Source: Coraliomargarita sinensis (lineage in GTDB: Bacteria > Verrucomicrobiota > Verrucomicrobiia > Opitutales > Coraliomargaritaceae). From it: DNA of 64,000 bases. The stretch spans positions 1-64,000 of the forward strand of contig NZ_QHJQ01000013.1 in assembly GCF_003185655.1 (NCBI RefSeq), read 5' to 3'. How positions within the stretch are numbered: position 1 is the stretch's first letter; the number at the start of each line of letters is the position of its first letter. This document shows positions 33,964 to 44,138 of the stretch, piece by piece. Below the pieces are notes generated by a model. It was not told the DNA's origin and searched no databases. It was given only the letters and a program-made list of their open reading frames with translations. Both the position numbers and the translations under genes were made by a program.

Positions 33964-36435
33964 GTGGCTTCTTTGGAGACCCAGATCCTTGTGCCGGACC
34001 TCTGGCAGCAGCGTGCCGTCAATCTGCTAGATGCGGGGCACGATGTGATTGTGGACGCTCCGACCGGCAGCGGGAAAACTTATATATTTGAGCTCTTGAT
34101 CGAACAGCATGCCTTTCGGCGTTGCATCTACACCGTGCCGACGCGGGCGCTGGCCAATGACAAGTTCCGCGAATGGGAGGCCAAGGGCTGGCGGGTCGGC
34201 ATTGAAACCGGTGACCTCTGCTTGAACCCGGATGCGCCCGTGATCGTGGCCACACTGGAGACGCAAAAGCGGCGGCTCATGCTGGGCAAGGGACCCGACC
34301 TGCTTGTCGTGGATGAATATCAGATGCTGGGGGATCCCGCCCGCGGAATGAATTATGAGTTGGCCCTGGCCTTGGCTCCGCCTGAGACGAGGCTACTTCT
34401 TTTAAGTGGCAGCGTCGCGAACCCGGCCGACGTGCAAAACTGGCTCAGCCGCAGTGAGCGCTCCGTGCAACTGGTTCGGCATCCCGAGCGTCCGGTACCG
34501 CTGGAAGAAATTTCCCTCGACGGTCTCCCCCAGCTCCCGGCCCGCAGCAGCATTCAGGGCCGGTGGCCGCGCTACATCACCCGTGCCCTGCAAGCCGGAC
34601 TGGGGCCCATTTTGATCTTTGCCCCGCGCCGGAAGGCCGCCGAAACACTGGCTCTGCAATTGAGCCGACAACTGGAGGAGCCGGATGCGATTGCCCTCAC
34701 CGCCGAGCAAAAGGCTGTCGCCGGTCCGCAACTGACGGCCTGTTTGAAACAACGGATTGCCTTTCACCACAGTGGCATGAGTTACAGCCAACGCGCCGCA
34801 CTGGTTGAGCCTCTGGCCAAGGCCTGCCAGTTGAAAGTGATCGTAGCCACTACCGGGCTGGCCGCCGGGATTAATTTCGCCATGCGTTCGGTTTTGATCT
34901 CCGACAATGAATACCGGGTGGCGGAAGCGCATCGCTACCTTCGACCGGATGAACTCCTGCAAATGTTCGGCCGGGCCGGCCGCCGCGGGCTGGACAAGCG
35001 TGGCTTCGCGCTGCAAACCACCGGCACGCCGCGACTGAGTGAGGCCCGCCCCACTCCCCTCCGGCGTGAGGACAAGGTGGACTGGCCCTCCCTGCTCACC
35101 GTCCTGCAAATTGCTTCCGAATCGAAGCAATCTCCCCTCGACGCGACCAGAGATTTAACACGCCGTCTTTTCACCAAGCGTCCAATTGTGCTCGGTCTGG
35201 AAAATTTCCTCAAACGACGGACATCTCTTAGTCCGGAGACGAAGGCCAATAAGCCCGCGGATCAGGTGCTCTCGGGCGGTACGGTGCGCGAGTTTCTAAA
35301 CAGCGAGGGCATTTGGGAACGCAAACGGGCCGCGTCTCTGGCACCACTTAAAGACTGCCTGATGCGGCGGGGTGACGATTGGGTTCCTGCGCTTTCCGGC
35401 CCGAAAATCCCCGCGAGCTTGAAACTGGGCACGCTCTGGAAACAAGGCCGTGGCAAAGATAAACGCTACGGCCTGAAAGTCATTCTGGCACGTTTCCCGA
35501 CCAAAACCGATAATGATAAACTACAACTTGCCAAATGGCTGAGACGTTCGCTGCGGGAGGAGGCCCGTGCCGGGGGCAAGCGCCCCAACGTGGCCAAATT
35601 TTGGACTCTGGAGACAATCGAGAAGAAGCTTGTGCCCCGAATCGGCTGGCACACAAACGGCGGACGCCTCGTAAAACTCGAAGCCAGCGGCGACGACCTG
35701 ACCGCCTACCTCGATTACAGCGAAGCGCAAATGCACGCCTATAAGGACTTGCAAGGCAAAGCCCTGCTCAACCCGAAGGAACGCGACCGGGAAATACCCG
35801 GCAGCCGCGATGCCCCGGGCAAGCAGACCGATCAGCCCGGCAGTACGAATTCGGTCGCCGAGCAATGGTTCCAGCTCGGCTTGATTGACCGTCAGGCCCG
35901 GCCCAACCGTCGGGGTATTCTCTTTTCTTTCTTCAACCATGCCGAGGGCTTGGCGATCTCCGCCGGACTGGAGGATGAGGCCTACCCCATCGAAGAACTA
36001 CTCTACGATCTGGCCAACATACGTGCGGGACATCGATTCAACGCACTGGCACTGGGCGGCCGCCCCTTGACTCACCTTTGCCAGAAGAACTACGGGGCCG
36101 TCAACATTCCCGGTTATCTCCGCCGTGGCTTGCCGGAAGACTACGGCGAAGGCGCCAGCGAGATCCTCTACAACATCGACACCGGCAGCAGCCATGCCTC
36201 CGCCTATCTCGACGACGAACTGAGCCGGGGCGATATTGAACGGGCCCAACTGGAATGGCGCAGCCTGCGTGCGCACATTGCCCATGCCCCCGATTACGAC
36301 TGGGACCGATGGATGGCCTTGAAAGAGGCTTGCCTGAAATCGATCCATCGAGAGCAGCGCGCACTGCCCTTTGAGAATCTACCGCCACTCACGCCGCAAC
36401 AACGCTCGACACAGGCCTGGCAGAAATTAATTTGA
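33964..36435 (+). CDS. Ski2-like DEAD/DEAH-box helicase
   Basis: The 823-residue cytosolic protein has superfamily 2 motifs: APTGSGKT (I, 32-39), PTRALANDK (Ia), VVDEYQML (II, with DEYQ at 117-120), LLLSGS (III), VIVATTGLAAGIN (V) and QMFGRAGRRGLDKRG (VI). Motifs V and VI match Ski2/Hel308-type helicases. The C-terminal 400 residues are not recognised. The start is a GTG; no better ATG is available. The DEYQ box departs from the usual DExH. Role could be DNA repair or RNA processing; the divergent ParB-like gene is its only neighbour of possible relevance. Confidence 0.87.
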   Translation: MASLETQILVPDLWQQRAVNLLDAGHDVIVDAPTGSGKTYIFELLIEQHAFRRCIYTVPTRALANDKFREWEAKGWRVGIETGDLCLNPDAPVIVATLETQKRRLMLGKGPDLLVVDEYQMLGDPARGMNYELALALAPPETRLLLLSGSVANPADVQNWLSRSERSVQLVRHPERPVPLEEISLDGLPQLPARSSIQGRWPRYITRALQAGLGPILIFAPRRKAAETLALQLSRQLEEPDAIALTAEQKAVAGPQLTACLKQRIAFHHSGMSYSQRAALVEPLAKACQLKVIVATTGLAAGINFAMRSVLISDNEYRVAEAHRYLRPDELLQMFGRAGRRGLDKRGFALQTTGTPRLSEARPTPLRREDKVDWPSLLTVLQIASESKQSPLDATRDLTRRLFTKRPIVLGLENFLKRRTSLSPETKANKPADQVLSGGTVREFLNSEGIWERKRAASLAPLKDCLMRRGDDWVPALSGPKIPASLKLGTLWKQGRGKDKRYGLKVILARFPTKTDNDKLQLAKWLRRSLREEARAGGKRPNVAKFWTLETIEKKLVPRIGWHTNGGRLVKLEASGDDLTAYLDYSEAQMHAYKDLQGKALLNPKERDREIPGSRDAPGKQTDQPGSTNSVAEQWFQLGLIDRQARPNRRGILFSFFNHAEGLAISAGLEDEAYPIEELLYDLANIRAGHRFNALALGGRPLTHLCQKNYGAVNIPGYLRRGLPEDYGEGASEILYNIDTGSSHASAYLDDELSRGDIERAQLEWRSLRAHIAHAPDYDWDRWMALKEACLKSIHREQRALPFENLPPLTPQQRSTQAWQKLI

Positions 36436-36563
36436 ATAAAACATGATTCAGCCAGGTTTATTCCCGCCCGTAAGTTCTGCGGAACAAGTCGTAGTGGCTC
36501 CGTTTGCGGCGGCCCTACGAAATAACACCAGTCGCCCCGGCCTACCGTTTCACCACGGCTAAC

Positions 36564-37523
36564 ATGATTTCCCACAAACAGCTCGCCAACTGGTATGCCC
36601 AACTCGGACAACACCTGGAGGCAGGTGTTCTTCTTGCGGATGCCCTGCGGCTGTGTGAGGGGCCGCCGCCCAAAGGCCGCAACAAAATGGCTGACCGTAT
36701 CCAGAACGGGGATACGGTTGAGGAAGTGTTGCGTGATGCCCCGAAATGGCTGCCGAGGGCGGACCGCTACTTTCTGGCGGCCGCGATGGAAACCGGCAGC
36801 CTGCCCCGCACCCTGCAGAACCTTTCCGACCGCCATGACCGTGTCGGCGCAACAAAACTCAAGGTTATCCTCGGCCTGCTCTATCCTCTCGGCGTCTTTC
36901 ACATAGCGGCCCTGCTCCTTCCGATCATCCGCATGATCGATTACGAAGTCGGCTTCAAATGGGACGCTGCGATCTACGCGGTGCAAGTCCTGACATTGCT
37001 TATCCCGGTATGGGGCCTGCTTGCCTTGATTTACTACCTTGCCCATAGCGATCACCCGCTGCTGCCGCGCCTCCTGCGATGCCTCCCACTTCTCAAAAAA
37101 TACAGTGAGATGCAGGCCATGGCCGACTTCTCTTATTCCCTCGGCACATTCATCGCCGCCGGTGTCCCCGCTCCCAGCGCCTGGCGCTTGTCCGGCAAGG
37201 TCGTTAATGACGCCCGCTTTCATGCCGTTCTGAAAAGACTGGAACCGGTCTTTGCCAGCGGCAATGATCCGGCGCACGAGCTCAAGCAATTCAAGTGCTT
37301 CCCACCGGAATTTTGCGCTTTTTATAAGACCGGAGCAGACAGCGGCAATCTCGATCAAAACCTCATCCATGCCGGACGCCAATTCCAGGACAAGGCCAAC
37401 ACCGCCACGACCGTTGCCGCACTGGTCTATCCCTCGTTAATCTTCGCCGTCATCGCCGGATTCATCATCATAACAATCTTTCAGGTCTACGGAAACTACC
37501 TGAATATCTTCGACCAATTCTGA
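36564..37523 (+). CDS. Type II secretion system F-domain (GspF/PilC-like) protein
   Basis: The ATG at 36564 is chosen; an earlier TTG (36504) would add 20 unlikely residues. The 319-residue inner-membrane protein has two GspF-type helical domains (about 1-90 and 185-280), each followed by membrane helices (about 100-160 and 285-312). The LAxxLxxGVPxxxA-type motif occurs as LGTFIAAGVPAPSAW. GspF/PilC proteins organise the assembly ATPase of pilus-like machines. No ATPase, pilin or other secretion gene is adjacent, so its machine must be elsewhere. Confidence 0.85.
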   Translation: MISHKQLANWYAQLGQHLEAGVLLADALRLCEGPPPKGRNKMADRIQNGDTVEEVLRDAPKWLPRADRYFLAAAMETGSLPRTLQNLSDRHDRVGATKLKVILGLLYPLGVFHIAALLLPIIRMIDYEVGFKWDAAIYAVQVLTLLIPVWGLLALIYYLAHSDHPLLPRLLRCLPLLKKYSEMQAMADFSYSLGTFIAAGVPAPSAWRLSGKVVNDARFHAVLKRLEPVFASGNDPAHELKQFKCFPPEFCAFYKTGADSGNLDQNLIHAGRQFQDKANTATTVAALVYPSLIFAVIAGFIIITIFQVYGNYLNIFDQF

Positions 37524-37543
37524 ACGGGATCCCGCATCCCGGA

Positions 37544-38134
37544 TCACGCACCCCGCTTTCTCATCCAACAGACTTCTTCACAGCCCACCGGCCGGCTCGG
37601 ATACGTCTCGCGGGGGGTATAGGACTCGACAAGCTCAAAGTCATCGTGGAACAAAGCGTGAATTTCTTCACCCGAGATCGGATGCGGCGGGCCATCTCCA
37701 TCATAATTTGAGACTTCCCGGAAGAACACGGCGAGAAACTGCCCCCCGCGCTTGAGTACTTTGTTGAGGGAGGACAGGTAGGCCTCGCGTTGCGAAGGCT
37801 CGATCGCACAGAGGCAGGTGTGCTCGACCACCCAATCAAACGAACCAGACAACCCTGCTTCAGGATTGAGAAAATCCCCCAGGACATAGGATTCTCCGCC
37901 AACCGGAGCAAACGCAGCCGCTTTTCTCAGTGCTCCAGGGGCAATATCCAGGCCGGTGACTTGCACGCCGTGCTTCGCCAGAAGACGGACGTCGTGGCCC
38001 GTGCCACAACCGGGCACCAGGGCTCTGCCTTGCAGCGAATGCTCCTTCAGAAATTTCATCAACGGCGGGGCTGCGTAGCCTTTATCCCAGGGCGTCTCGT
38101 CAACCTCGTAGGCTTTGTCCCAGTCGCGTGCCAT
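37544..38134 (-). CDS. TPMT-like SAM-dependent methyltransferase
   Basis: From the ATG at 38134 (MARDWDKAYE) the product has 196 residues, the normal size of thiopurine-methyltransferase-like proteins. It has WDKAYEVDETPWDKG, the SAM-binding loop LVPGCGTGHDVRLLA, and VVEHTCLCAI. The frame stays open upstream for 36 more codons, but that DNA is the SRP RNA gene, so the longer start is rejected. Possible substrates include thiols, tellurite or selenite; none can be singled out. It converges on the GspF gene. Confidence 0.88.
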   Translation of the reverse strand: MARDWDKAYEVDETPWDKGYAAPPLMKFLKEHSLQGRALVPGCGTGHDVRLLAKHGVQVTGLDIAPGALRKAAAFAPVGGESYVLGDFLNPEAGLSGSFDWVVEHTCLCAIEPSQREAYLSSLNKVLKRGGQFLAVFFREVSNYDGDGPPHPISGEEIHALFHDDFELVESYTPRETYPSRPVGCEEVCWMRKRGA

Positions 38135-38158
38135 CCCGTTTCGTGTAGATACAAAAGT

Positions 38159-38253
38159 GGCCAGGCACCCTACGGCACACGTGGATCCAACTGCCGCTGC
38201 TCCCTTCCGGGCCTGACGGGGTTTGCTGGTCCGACGTTGCATAGGACCCGGCC
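38159..38253 (-). ncRNA. ffs: Signal recognition particle RNA (4.5S type)
   Basis: On the minus strand the apical core reads GTCAGGCCCGGAAGGGAGCAGC, close to the universal SRP helix 8 (GGTCAGG, GGAA tetraloop, AGCAGC). The ends GGCCGGGTCCTAT and GTAGGGTGCCTGGCC pair, giving a hairpin of about 95 nt. It binds Ffh and guides ribosomes to the membrane. It lies between the methyltransferase gene and a 250-bp gap; its exact ends are set by base pairing only. Confidence 0.92.
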
Positions 38254-38472
38254 ATCAATGAAGAGACGCGCAAACTCCCCGTTCTTCAACCTTAAAATCA
38301 TCTTTTCATTTAAAGTCGCTACTCGTTTCCGTAGGGGGTGAACACGCGAATGTTGTGGAATATTCCAAAACCCTCGCGGGCATCGCCTGAACGGCGCTCC
38401 GGGCATGCGCACGCACAGCCCTGCTGACATCGCAAATCCCAGGTCGCCGAGCCCTTTCAAAGAGAATTCGGT

Positions 38473-38504
38473 CTTGGACGTTCGATGTTCCGCGTTCAAT
38501 GTTG
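38473..38504. repeat. gttcgatgttc-type short repeat upstream of a conserved gene
   Basis: The degenerate units ggacgttcgatgttc and cgcgttcaatgttg form a 32-bp stretch ending 6 bp before the ATG of the next gene. It leaves no room for a normal ribosome binding site. Confidence 0.45.
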
Positions 38505-38509
38505 TTACC

Positions 38510-39571
<1,062 letters not shown>

Positions 39572-39589
39572 GGCACCTACCATGGAGAA

Positions 39590-40348
39590 TCAAGGCAGGC
39601 CGAAGGTCGTGTAAAGATCGTAATCACTGGTGAATTTGGAATTGTAACCCGTTCTCGCCTTGGCTTTTAAAATCAGTTCGGGCGATCGCTCCCATGCCGT
39701 TTTGGAAGACTTCACTTTGACGATCTTACCACTCCGGTCGCGAAGCACGACAAGATAGCCGCCATACTCAAAACCGCCGTAGTCAGGGTCATACCTGCAG
39801 GCAAAATTCTTACCCACCCAACGTGCTTTTTCTCCGGGTGGTACTTTTATAGTAAAGTCCTGTTTACTCAAAATTGCGTAGAGCCTGCCGCTCATGATCT
39901 CCCTGCCCACGACAACGGCCGTCCCTTTAATGTCTGTGTAAGTTTTATAGACTTCATCGCTGGTCAGAACCACCTCCGGCTCAAATCTAACCACACGGTC
40001 ATCAATGTCACCGTAGTTATTCTCGTCGTCATCACGCCCCCTTAAAAATGCGATCGACAACTTGGAGTCGGCCTGAATTTCGGCCTTGTCGATCAGTGTC
40101 TGCTGTTTTTTCACCCATGCGCGTATGTCCTTACGGTCATTCATAGAAAACATACTGAGGTCCACGTCCTTGAAGACGCGACCATCCCGGCGCTCGATCG
40201 TTACTTTCTCCAAGGTCGCTTCGACTATTTTGGCCTCAATCTTGGAACCGTCCTGGCTGGTAAAGGTGCGGTATTCGTCGTCCGCGTACCCTGTTAAGCT
40301 GGATACAGCGAGCAATGCAGACAGGAATACTTTTCCGAAATTTTTCAT
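39590..40348 (-). CDS. Exported SHD1-like domain protein
   Basis: The 252-residue protein has a signal peptide (VFLSALLAVSSLTGYA) followed by an SHD1/Sla1-homology-like segment (about 26-80): RTFTSQDGSKIEAKIVEA, then VTIERRDGRVFKDVDLSMFS and NDRKDIRAWV. Such domains are common in secreted PVC-group proteins. The remaining 170 residues are beta-rich and not recognised. It converges on the kinase-like gene. No enzymatic motif is visible; a structural or binding role is possible. Confidence 0.75.
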   Translation of the reverse strand: MKNFGKVFLSALLAVSSLTGYADDEYRTFTSQDGSKIEAKIVEATLEKVTIERRDGRVFKDVDLSMFSMNDRKDIRAWVKKQQTLIDKAEIQADSKLSIAFLRGRDDDENNYGDIDDRVVRFEPEVVLTSDEVYKTYTDIKGTAVVVGREIMSGRLYAILSKQDFTIKVPPGEKARWVGKNFACRYDPDYGGFEYGGYLVVLRDRSGKIVKVKSSKTAWERSPELILKAKARTGYNSKFTSDYDLYTTFGLP

Positions 40349-40443
40349 TTCTAACTACAGTTTGCAAAAAGGCTGCCTGCATACAATTAAATTCAAGCTG
40401 TATGTGTCGTTTCGATAAAAACTTATCAGGAAAAATGTGAATA

Positions 40444-41751
40444 TTACTTCACGCCATAGGCCTTCCGCACTTCTTCGCCGATGATTGCAAGCCCGCGCTC
40501 GACCGTATCATCGGACATGGCATAGCTGATGCGCAGGCATTCGCGCTGGTGCGCCCAGTCCGGCTCGTCGAGACCCGGAAAGAAATCCTCCCCTGGAATC
40601 ACAAGAACCCCTCTGGCTTTCAACCGTTCGTAGAGTTGGCGCGAGGTAATGGGCAGGTCGGGACACCAGAGCCAGAGAAAGAGCGCTCCCTCCGGTTCGT
40701 GAATGCGGCAGGGCAACCCTTCCAGATTGGCCTCCAAACGCTCCGAGGCATGCCCCACCTTGCGTTGGTAGTAAGGGCGGATCACTTCGTCACTCAGGAG
40801 GAATAGTTGCTGCTTCTGCAGCAACCTCAAGCCGATCTCCGGTCCCATCGAAGGCGTCGCCAGGCATTGAATCGTATTGGCCCGGCCGAGTGCCTTCACA
40901 ATTTCCGGCTTGGCAATCACAATACCGGTGCGGGTGGCCGGCAAACCGAACTTTGAAAGACTCATGCAGAGAATGACATGTTCTTCCCAAAAGGGCTTGG
41001 CATCATTGAACACGATACGGGGGAAAGGCAGCCCGTAGGCATTATCGAGGATAAGGGGGATGCCCGCTTTTTTCGTCAGTGCCGAGAGCTGTGACACCTC
41101 GTTGTCCGTGAGCACATTCCCGGTCGGGTTCGTCGGACGACTGAGACAAACTGCCGCCACGTCATCCTTCAGCTCGTAAGCCTCGGGATGCACCCGATAT
41201 TTAAAGCGGAACTGCCCATGCAGCTCAATCTCGGGTCGGTGCGAGCGAAAGAGGCCGGGCCCCACGCCGATATCCCCGTACCCGATGTACTCCGGAACCA
41301 GGGGCAGGTGAATTTTGCGCCCCCTCCCCGCCAAAGCGTTGAAGAGCGTAAAGAACGAGGCCTGGGAGCCCGGGGAGAGAAAGATGTTCTCCGCAGTAAT
41401 GGGCCAGCCGAAGCGGGCGTTCAATTCTGTGGCAAGCGCCTCCCGAAAGGCCGGGTGCCCGGCCGGCGGATCGTAATCGCCCAACATCCGGGAGCATAAT
41501 ACCGGATCGTCCACGATCTCGCTCAACGTCTTTTGAATAATATCCTTAACCTCGGGGATATGGGCCGGGTTGCCGCCCCCCAGCATCAATGTGTTGGCAT
41601 CCCGTTTGGCGAGAGCCTCGCCCAGGTCCTCCATCAGGTTGGAGATTCCGCTTTCACCGCAATACGCCTGTCCGAATTCACTTTTAATCACAGGTGATGT
41701 ATTAACGCCTTCCCCCCGCTCTTTGCAGTCAAAAAGCGTGCAGTCCTTCAA
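40444..41751 (-). CDS. avtA: Valine-pyruvate aminotransferase
   Basis: The 435-residue PLP enzyme closely follows E. coli AvtA: SGISNLMEDL, LGGGNPAHIPE, PLVPEYIGYGDIGVG, CLSRPTNPTGN, ILDNAYGLPFP, CMSLSKFGLPATR (PLP lysine) and LPITSRQLYERLKARGV. It makes valine or alanine by transamination. The frame has only a TTG start (41751) upstream of the conserved region; no ATG exists before residue 41, so the exact N-terminus is uncertain. It is divergent from the DUF1080 gene. Confidence 0.93.
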   Translation of the reverse strand: MKDCTLFDCKERGEGVNTSPVIKSEFGQAYCGESGISNLMEDLGEALAKRDANTLMLGGGNPAHIPEVKDIIQKTLSEIVDDPVLCSRMLGDYDPPAGHPAFREALATELNARFGWPITAENIFLSPGSQASFFTLFNALAGRGRKIHLPLVPEYIGYGDIGVGPGLFRSHRPEIELHGQFRFKYRVHPEAYELKDDVAAVCLSRPTNPTGNVLTDNEVSQLSALTKKAGIPLILDNAYGLPFPRIVFNDAKPFWEEHVILCMSLSKFGLPATRTGIVIAKPEIVKALGRANTIQCLATPSMGPEIGLRLLQKQQLFLLSDEVIRPYYQRKVGHASERLEANLEGLPCRIHEPEGALFLWLWCPDLPITSRQLYERLKARGVLVIPGEDFFPGLDEPDWAHQRECLRISYAMSDDTVERGLAIIGEEVRKAYGVK

Positions 41752-41803
41752 AAATATCGCTTTCTTAGTTGATTCATCATCTCAGCCATCAAATTTGATC
41801 TCT

Positions 41804-42541
41804 ATGAAAAATATAATCATTGCTCTATTGCTCCCCACCCTCGCCCTTGCCGGCGAGACGATTTCACTTTTCAACGGCAAGGACCTGAGTGGCTGGACCA
41901 TGGACATTCCCGCTCATGACAAAGCCGGCCCGGAAGACACGGCGACAATCGAGAACGGAGTGATCACCATCGACACCCACAAGGCAAAATGGTGGCTGTC
42001 CGTGCCTAGCTTTATTGTTCGCGACGGACTGCTGGTCAGTTTGGGCAAGCAAGGCGGCCATCTCATCACGGAGAAAGCATACTCTGACTACGAACTGGTC
42101 GTCGAATACCGCTTCAGTAAAACGCCCGGAAATTGCGGCGTGCTCGTACATGCTTCGACGCCACGTTGCCTGTACAAAATGTTTCCCAAATCCATCGAGG
42201 TGCAAATGATGCATGAGAATGCCGGCGACTTTTGGGTGATCTGTGAAGATATCGAAGTGCCTAACATGGAGGAACGTCGACCACGCAAAGAAGACCAGAA
42301 ATTTGGCGGTAAAGCGGGCGATGCGCGCCAGATCCTGAAGCTCACCGACGCGGAAAATCCACTGGGCGAATGGAACACCATGAAGATCGTCTGCAAAGGC
42401 GATGAGATCATTGTCCACGTCAATGATGTACTGGTAAACCACGGCTTCAACAGCACCGCCACCTCCGGCAAGATCGCCCTGCAGGCCGAAGGCTCGGAAG
42501 TGGAGTTCCGCAAAGTGGAACTGACCCCGCTATCGAAGTGA
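41804..42541 (+). CDS. DUF1080 (3-keto-disaccharide hydrolase-type) secreted protein
   Basis: The ATG at 41804 opens a signal peptide (IIIALLLPTLALA) and a 245-residue product; upstream codons belong to avtA antisense. The DUF1080 pattern is clear: SLFNGKDLSGW, DYELVVEYRFSK, NCGVLVHAS, KSIEVQMMHENAGDFW and LGEWNTMKIVCKGDEI. The fold is a LamG-like beta sandwich; some relatives hydrolyse 3-keto-glycosides. It begins the carbohydrate cluster that continues to 46732. The final Gfo/Idh/MocA gene could supply 3-keto sugars (inference). Confidence 0.9.
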   Translation: MKNIIIALLLPTLALAGETISLFNGKDLSGWTMDIPAHDKAGPEDTATIENGVITIDTHKAKWWLSVPSFIVRDGLLVSLGKQGGHLITEKAYSDYELVVEYRFSKTPGNCGVLVHASTPRCLYKMFPKSIEVQMMHENAGDFWVICEDIEVPNMEERRPRKEDQKFGGKAGDARQILKLTDAENPLGEWNTMKIVCKGDEIIVHVNDVLVNHGFNSTATSGKIALQAEGSEVEFRKVELTPLSK

Positions 42542-42620
42542 CTCATAACGAGTCACCCTCGTCTGAAGGACTCGGCCGCTTCCCTGGCTGGCCTTACCCT
42601 AAACCGGGACAACTTACCTC

Positions 42621-44093
42621 ATGATCGCTATGCTTTTCCCCATGAATCGACTTCGCCTGCTGCTCATTGTACTCCTGTTTTCGTTCTCATGTCAGGTCGG
42701 TCAGGCCAATGTAGGAACACCCGCAGCCAAGCTGTGTGCCCCGATCTTCAACGATCATGCGGTCTTCCAACAGGGAGAGGCCATCCCCGTCTGGGGCTCG
42801 GCCCCGGCTGGCGCTTTGATCTCGGTTGAATTCAATGATGCCACGGTCACGACCCGTGCGGCTCCGGATGGCAGCTGGCAGCTCGAGCTCCCGCCCATGC
42901 CAGCGGACAAACTCGACCACTTGGACCAGTTTCCGGAAGGCAGAACCCTGACGGTGACCTCCGACAAAGGACCGGCACGCAAGCAGATCTTTCACAACAT
43001 TCTGATCGGCGAGGTTTGGCTGTGCTCCGGCCAGTCGAATATGGCTGGCAAAGTGCGTAATAACCGCAAAAAGCAAAATCCCGATGACGACCTGACACAG
43101 CTGCAAATGCCTGCCCTTCGCCAATATCGCAGTGACACGGGATGGATCTCCGCCACCCCAGAAGAGGTCCGGGAATTCAGCCGCGTGGGTGTGACCTTTG
43201 GGCGTAAACTCCAGCAGGAACTGAACGTCCCGGTCGGCCTGCTGTTTGGCGCCGTTGGCGGCACGAAAATCGAGACCTGGATCCGGCCGGACGCCGGCGT
43301 GGATACCAGCGCCAAACATGCCCCCGGAAGCAACTACCGCAAACACATCGATCCAATCGCCGGCTATGGCTTGAAAGGAATTCTCTGGTATCAGGGTGAG
43401 GGCAATGCGAGCGACGGCTTCGCTTATTTCGATAAGCTGAAAAGCCTGATCGATGGCTGGCGCACCGTCTGGAGCAATCAGGCTCTCCCCTTTCTCATCG
43501 TGCAACTGGCCGGGATCGGTCAGTCCGATGCCGAACAGCCCGCCATGGGCGATGGCCGCGCCGCAATCCGTGAAGCCCAGTTTCAAGCCATGAAGCAGTT
43601 TCAAAATGTCGGACTGGCCACCGCGATCGACATCGGCGGCCCCGGCGAGCATCCACCCAACAAGACGGATATTGGCATCCGTCTGGCACACTGGGCCCTG
43701 CACCATAACTATGCCAGGGAAACCATTGCCGCCAGCGGCCCGATCTTCAAGGGCTTTGAACGCAAGGATTCCGCCATGGTGATTCACTTCGAAAACGCCG
43801 AAGGTCTTATGCTCGGCCGCAAAGATACTTACGACCCGGTCCAAGCGGTCCCGGAAGGCACTCCGCTGCCCTGGCTCTCGATTCAGGACCAAAAGGGCAA
43901 TTGGCACTGGGCGGAATCGCGAATCCTAGGAGAAACCCTCGTCGTGCAGCATCCCGACGTTTCGAATCCTAAGGCGGTGCGTTACGCCTGGACCAACAAC
44001 CCGAATCATCCCGTCGGCCCTTACCTCTACAACCAGTACGGCCTACCGGCTTTCCCATTCACTACTGAATCTTGGTCTTCCCTTCTGGATTAG
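42621..44093 (+). CDS. Sialate O-acetylesterase-type SGNH esterase
   Basis: The 490-residue protein has a signal peptide (LLLIVLLFSFSCQVGQAN), an N-terminal beta domain (about 40-125), and the catalytic SGNH block: CSGQSNMAG with the nucleophile Ser139, GILWYQGEGN, and a late DIGGPGEHPPNKTDIG carrying the catalytic histidine. Enzymes of this family remove O-acetyl groups from sialic acid or plant and algal polysaccharides. No sialic-acid catabolic genes are present in the window, so a polysaccharide role is more likely (inference). Confidence 0.88.
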   Translation: MIAMLFPMNRLRLLLIVLLFSFSCQVGQANVGTPAAKLCAPIFNDHAVFQQGEAIPVWGSAPAGALISVEFNDATVTTRAAPDGSWQLELPPMPADKLDHLDQFPEGRTLTVTSDKGPARKQIFHNILIGEVWLCSGQSNMAGKVRNNRKKQNPDDDLTQLQMPALRQYRSDTGWISATPEEVREFSRVGVTFGRKLQQELNVPVGLLFGAVGGTKIETWIRPDAGVDTSAKHAPGSNYRKHIDPIAGYGLKGILWYQGEGNASDGFAYFDKLKSLIDGWRTVWSNQALPFLIVQLAGIGQSDAEQPAMGDGRAAIREAQFQAMKQFQNVGLATAIDIGGPGEHPPNKTDIGIRLAHWALHHNYARETIAASGPIFKGFERKDSAMVIHFENAEGLMLGRKDTYDPVQAVPEGTPLPWLSIQDQKGNWHWAESRILGETLVVQHPDVSNPKAVRYAWTNNPNHPVGPYLYNQYGLPAFPFTTESWSSLLD

Positions 44094-44138
44094 GCGTCTG
44101 CAGCAAACCCGCATATCTGATACCTCCAACTTCTTAAC

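Noticed and set aside
38135..38242. N-terminal extension of the methyltransferase
   Set aside because: The DNA is the SRP RNA gene; the ATG at 38134 gives the normal family start.
42687..43907. 406-codon minus-strand frame opposite an acetylesterase
   Set aside because: Shadow of the esterase gene, which has signal peptide and catalytic motifs.
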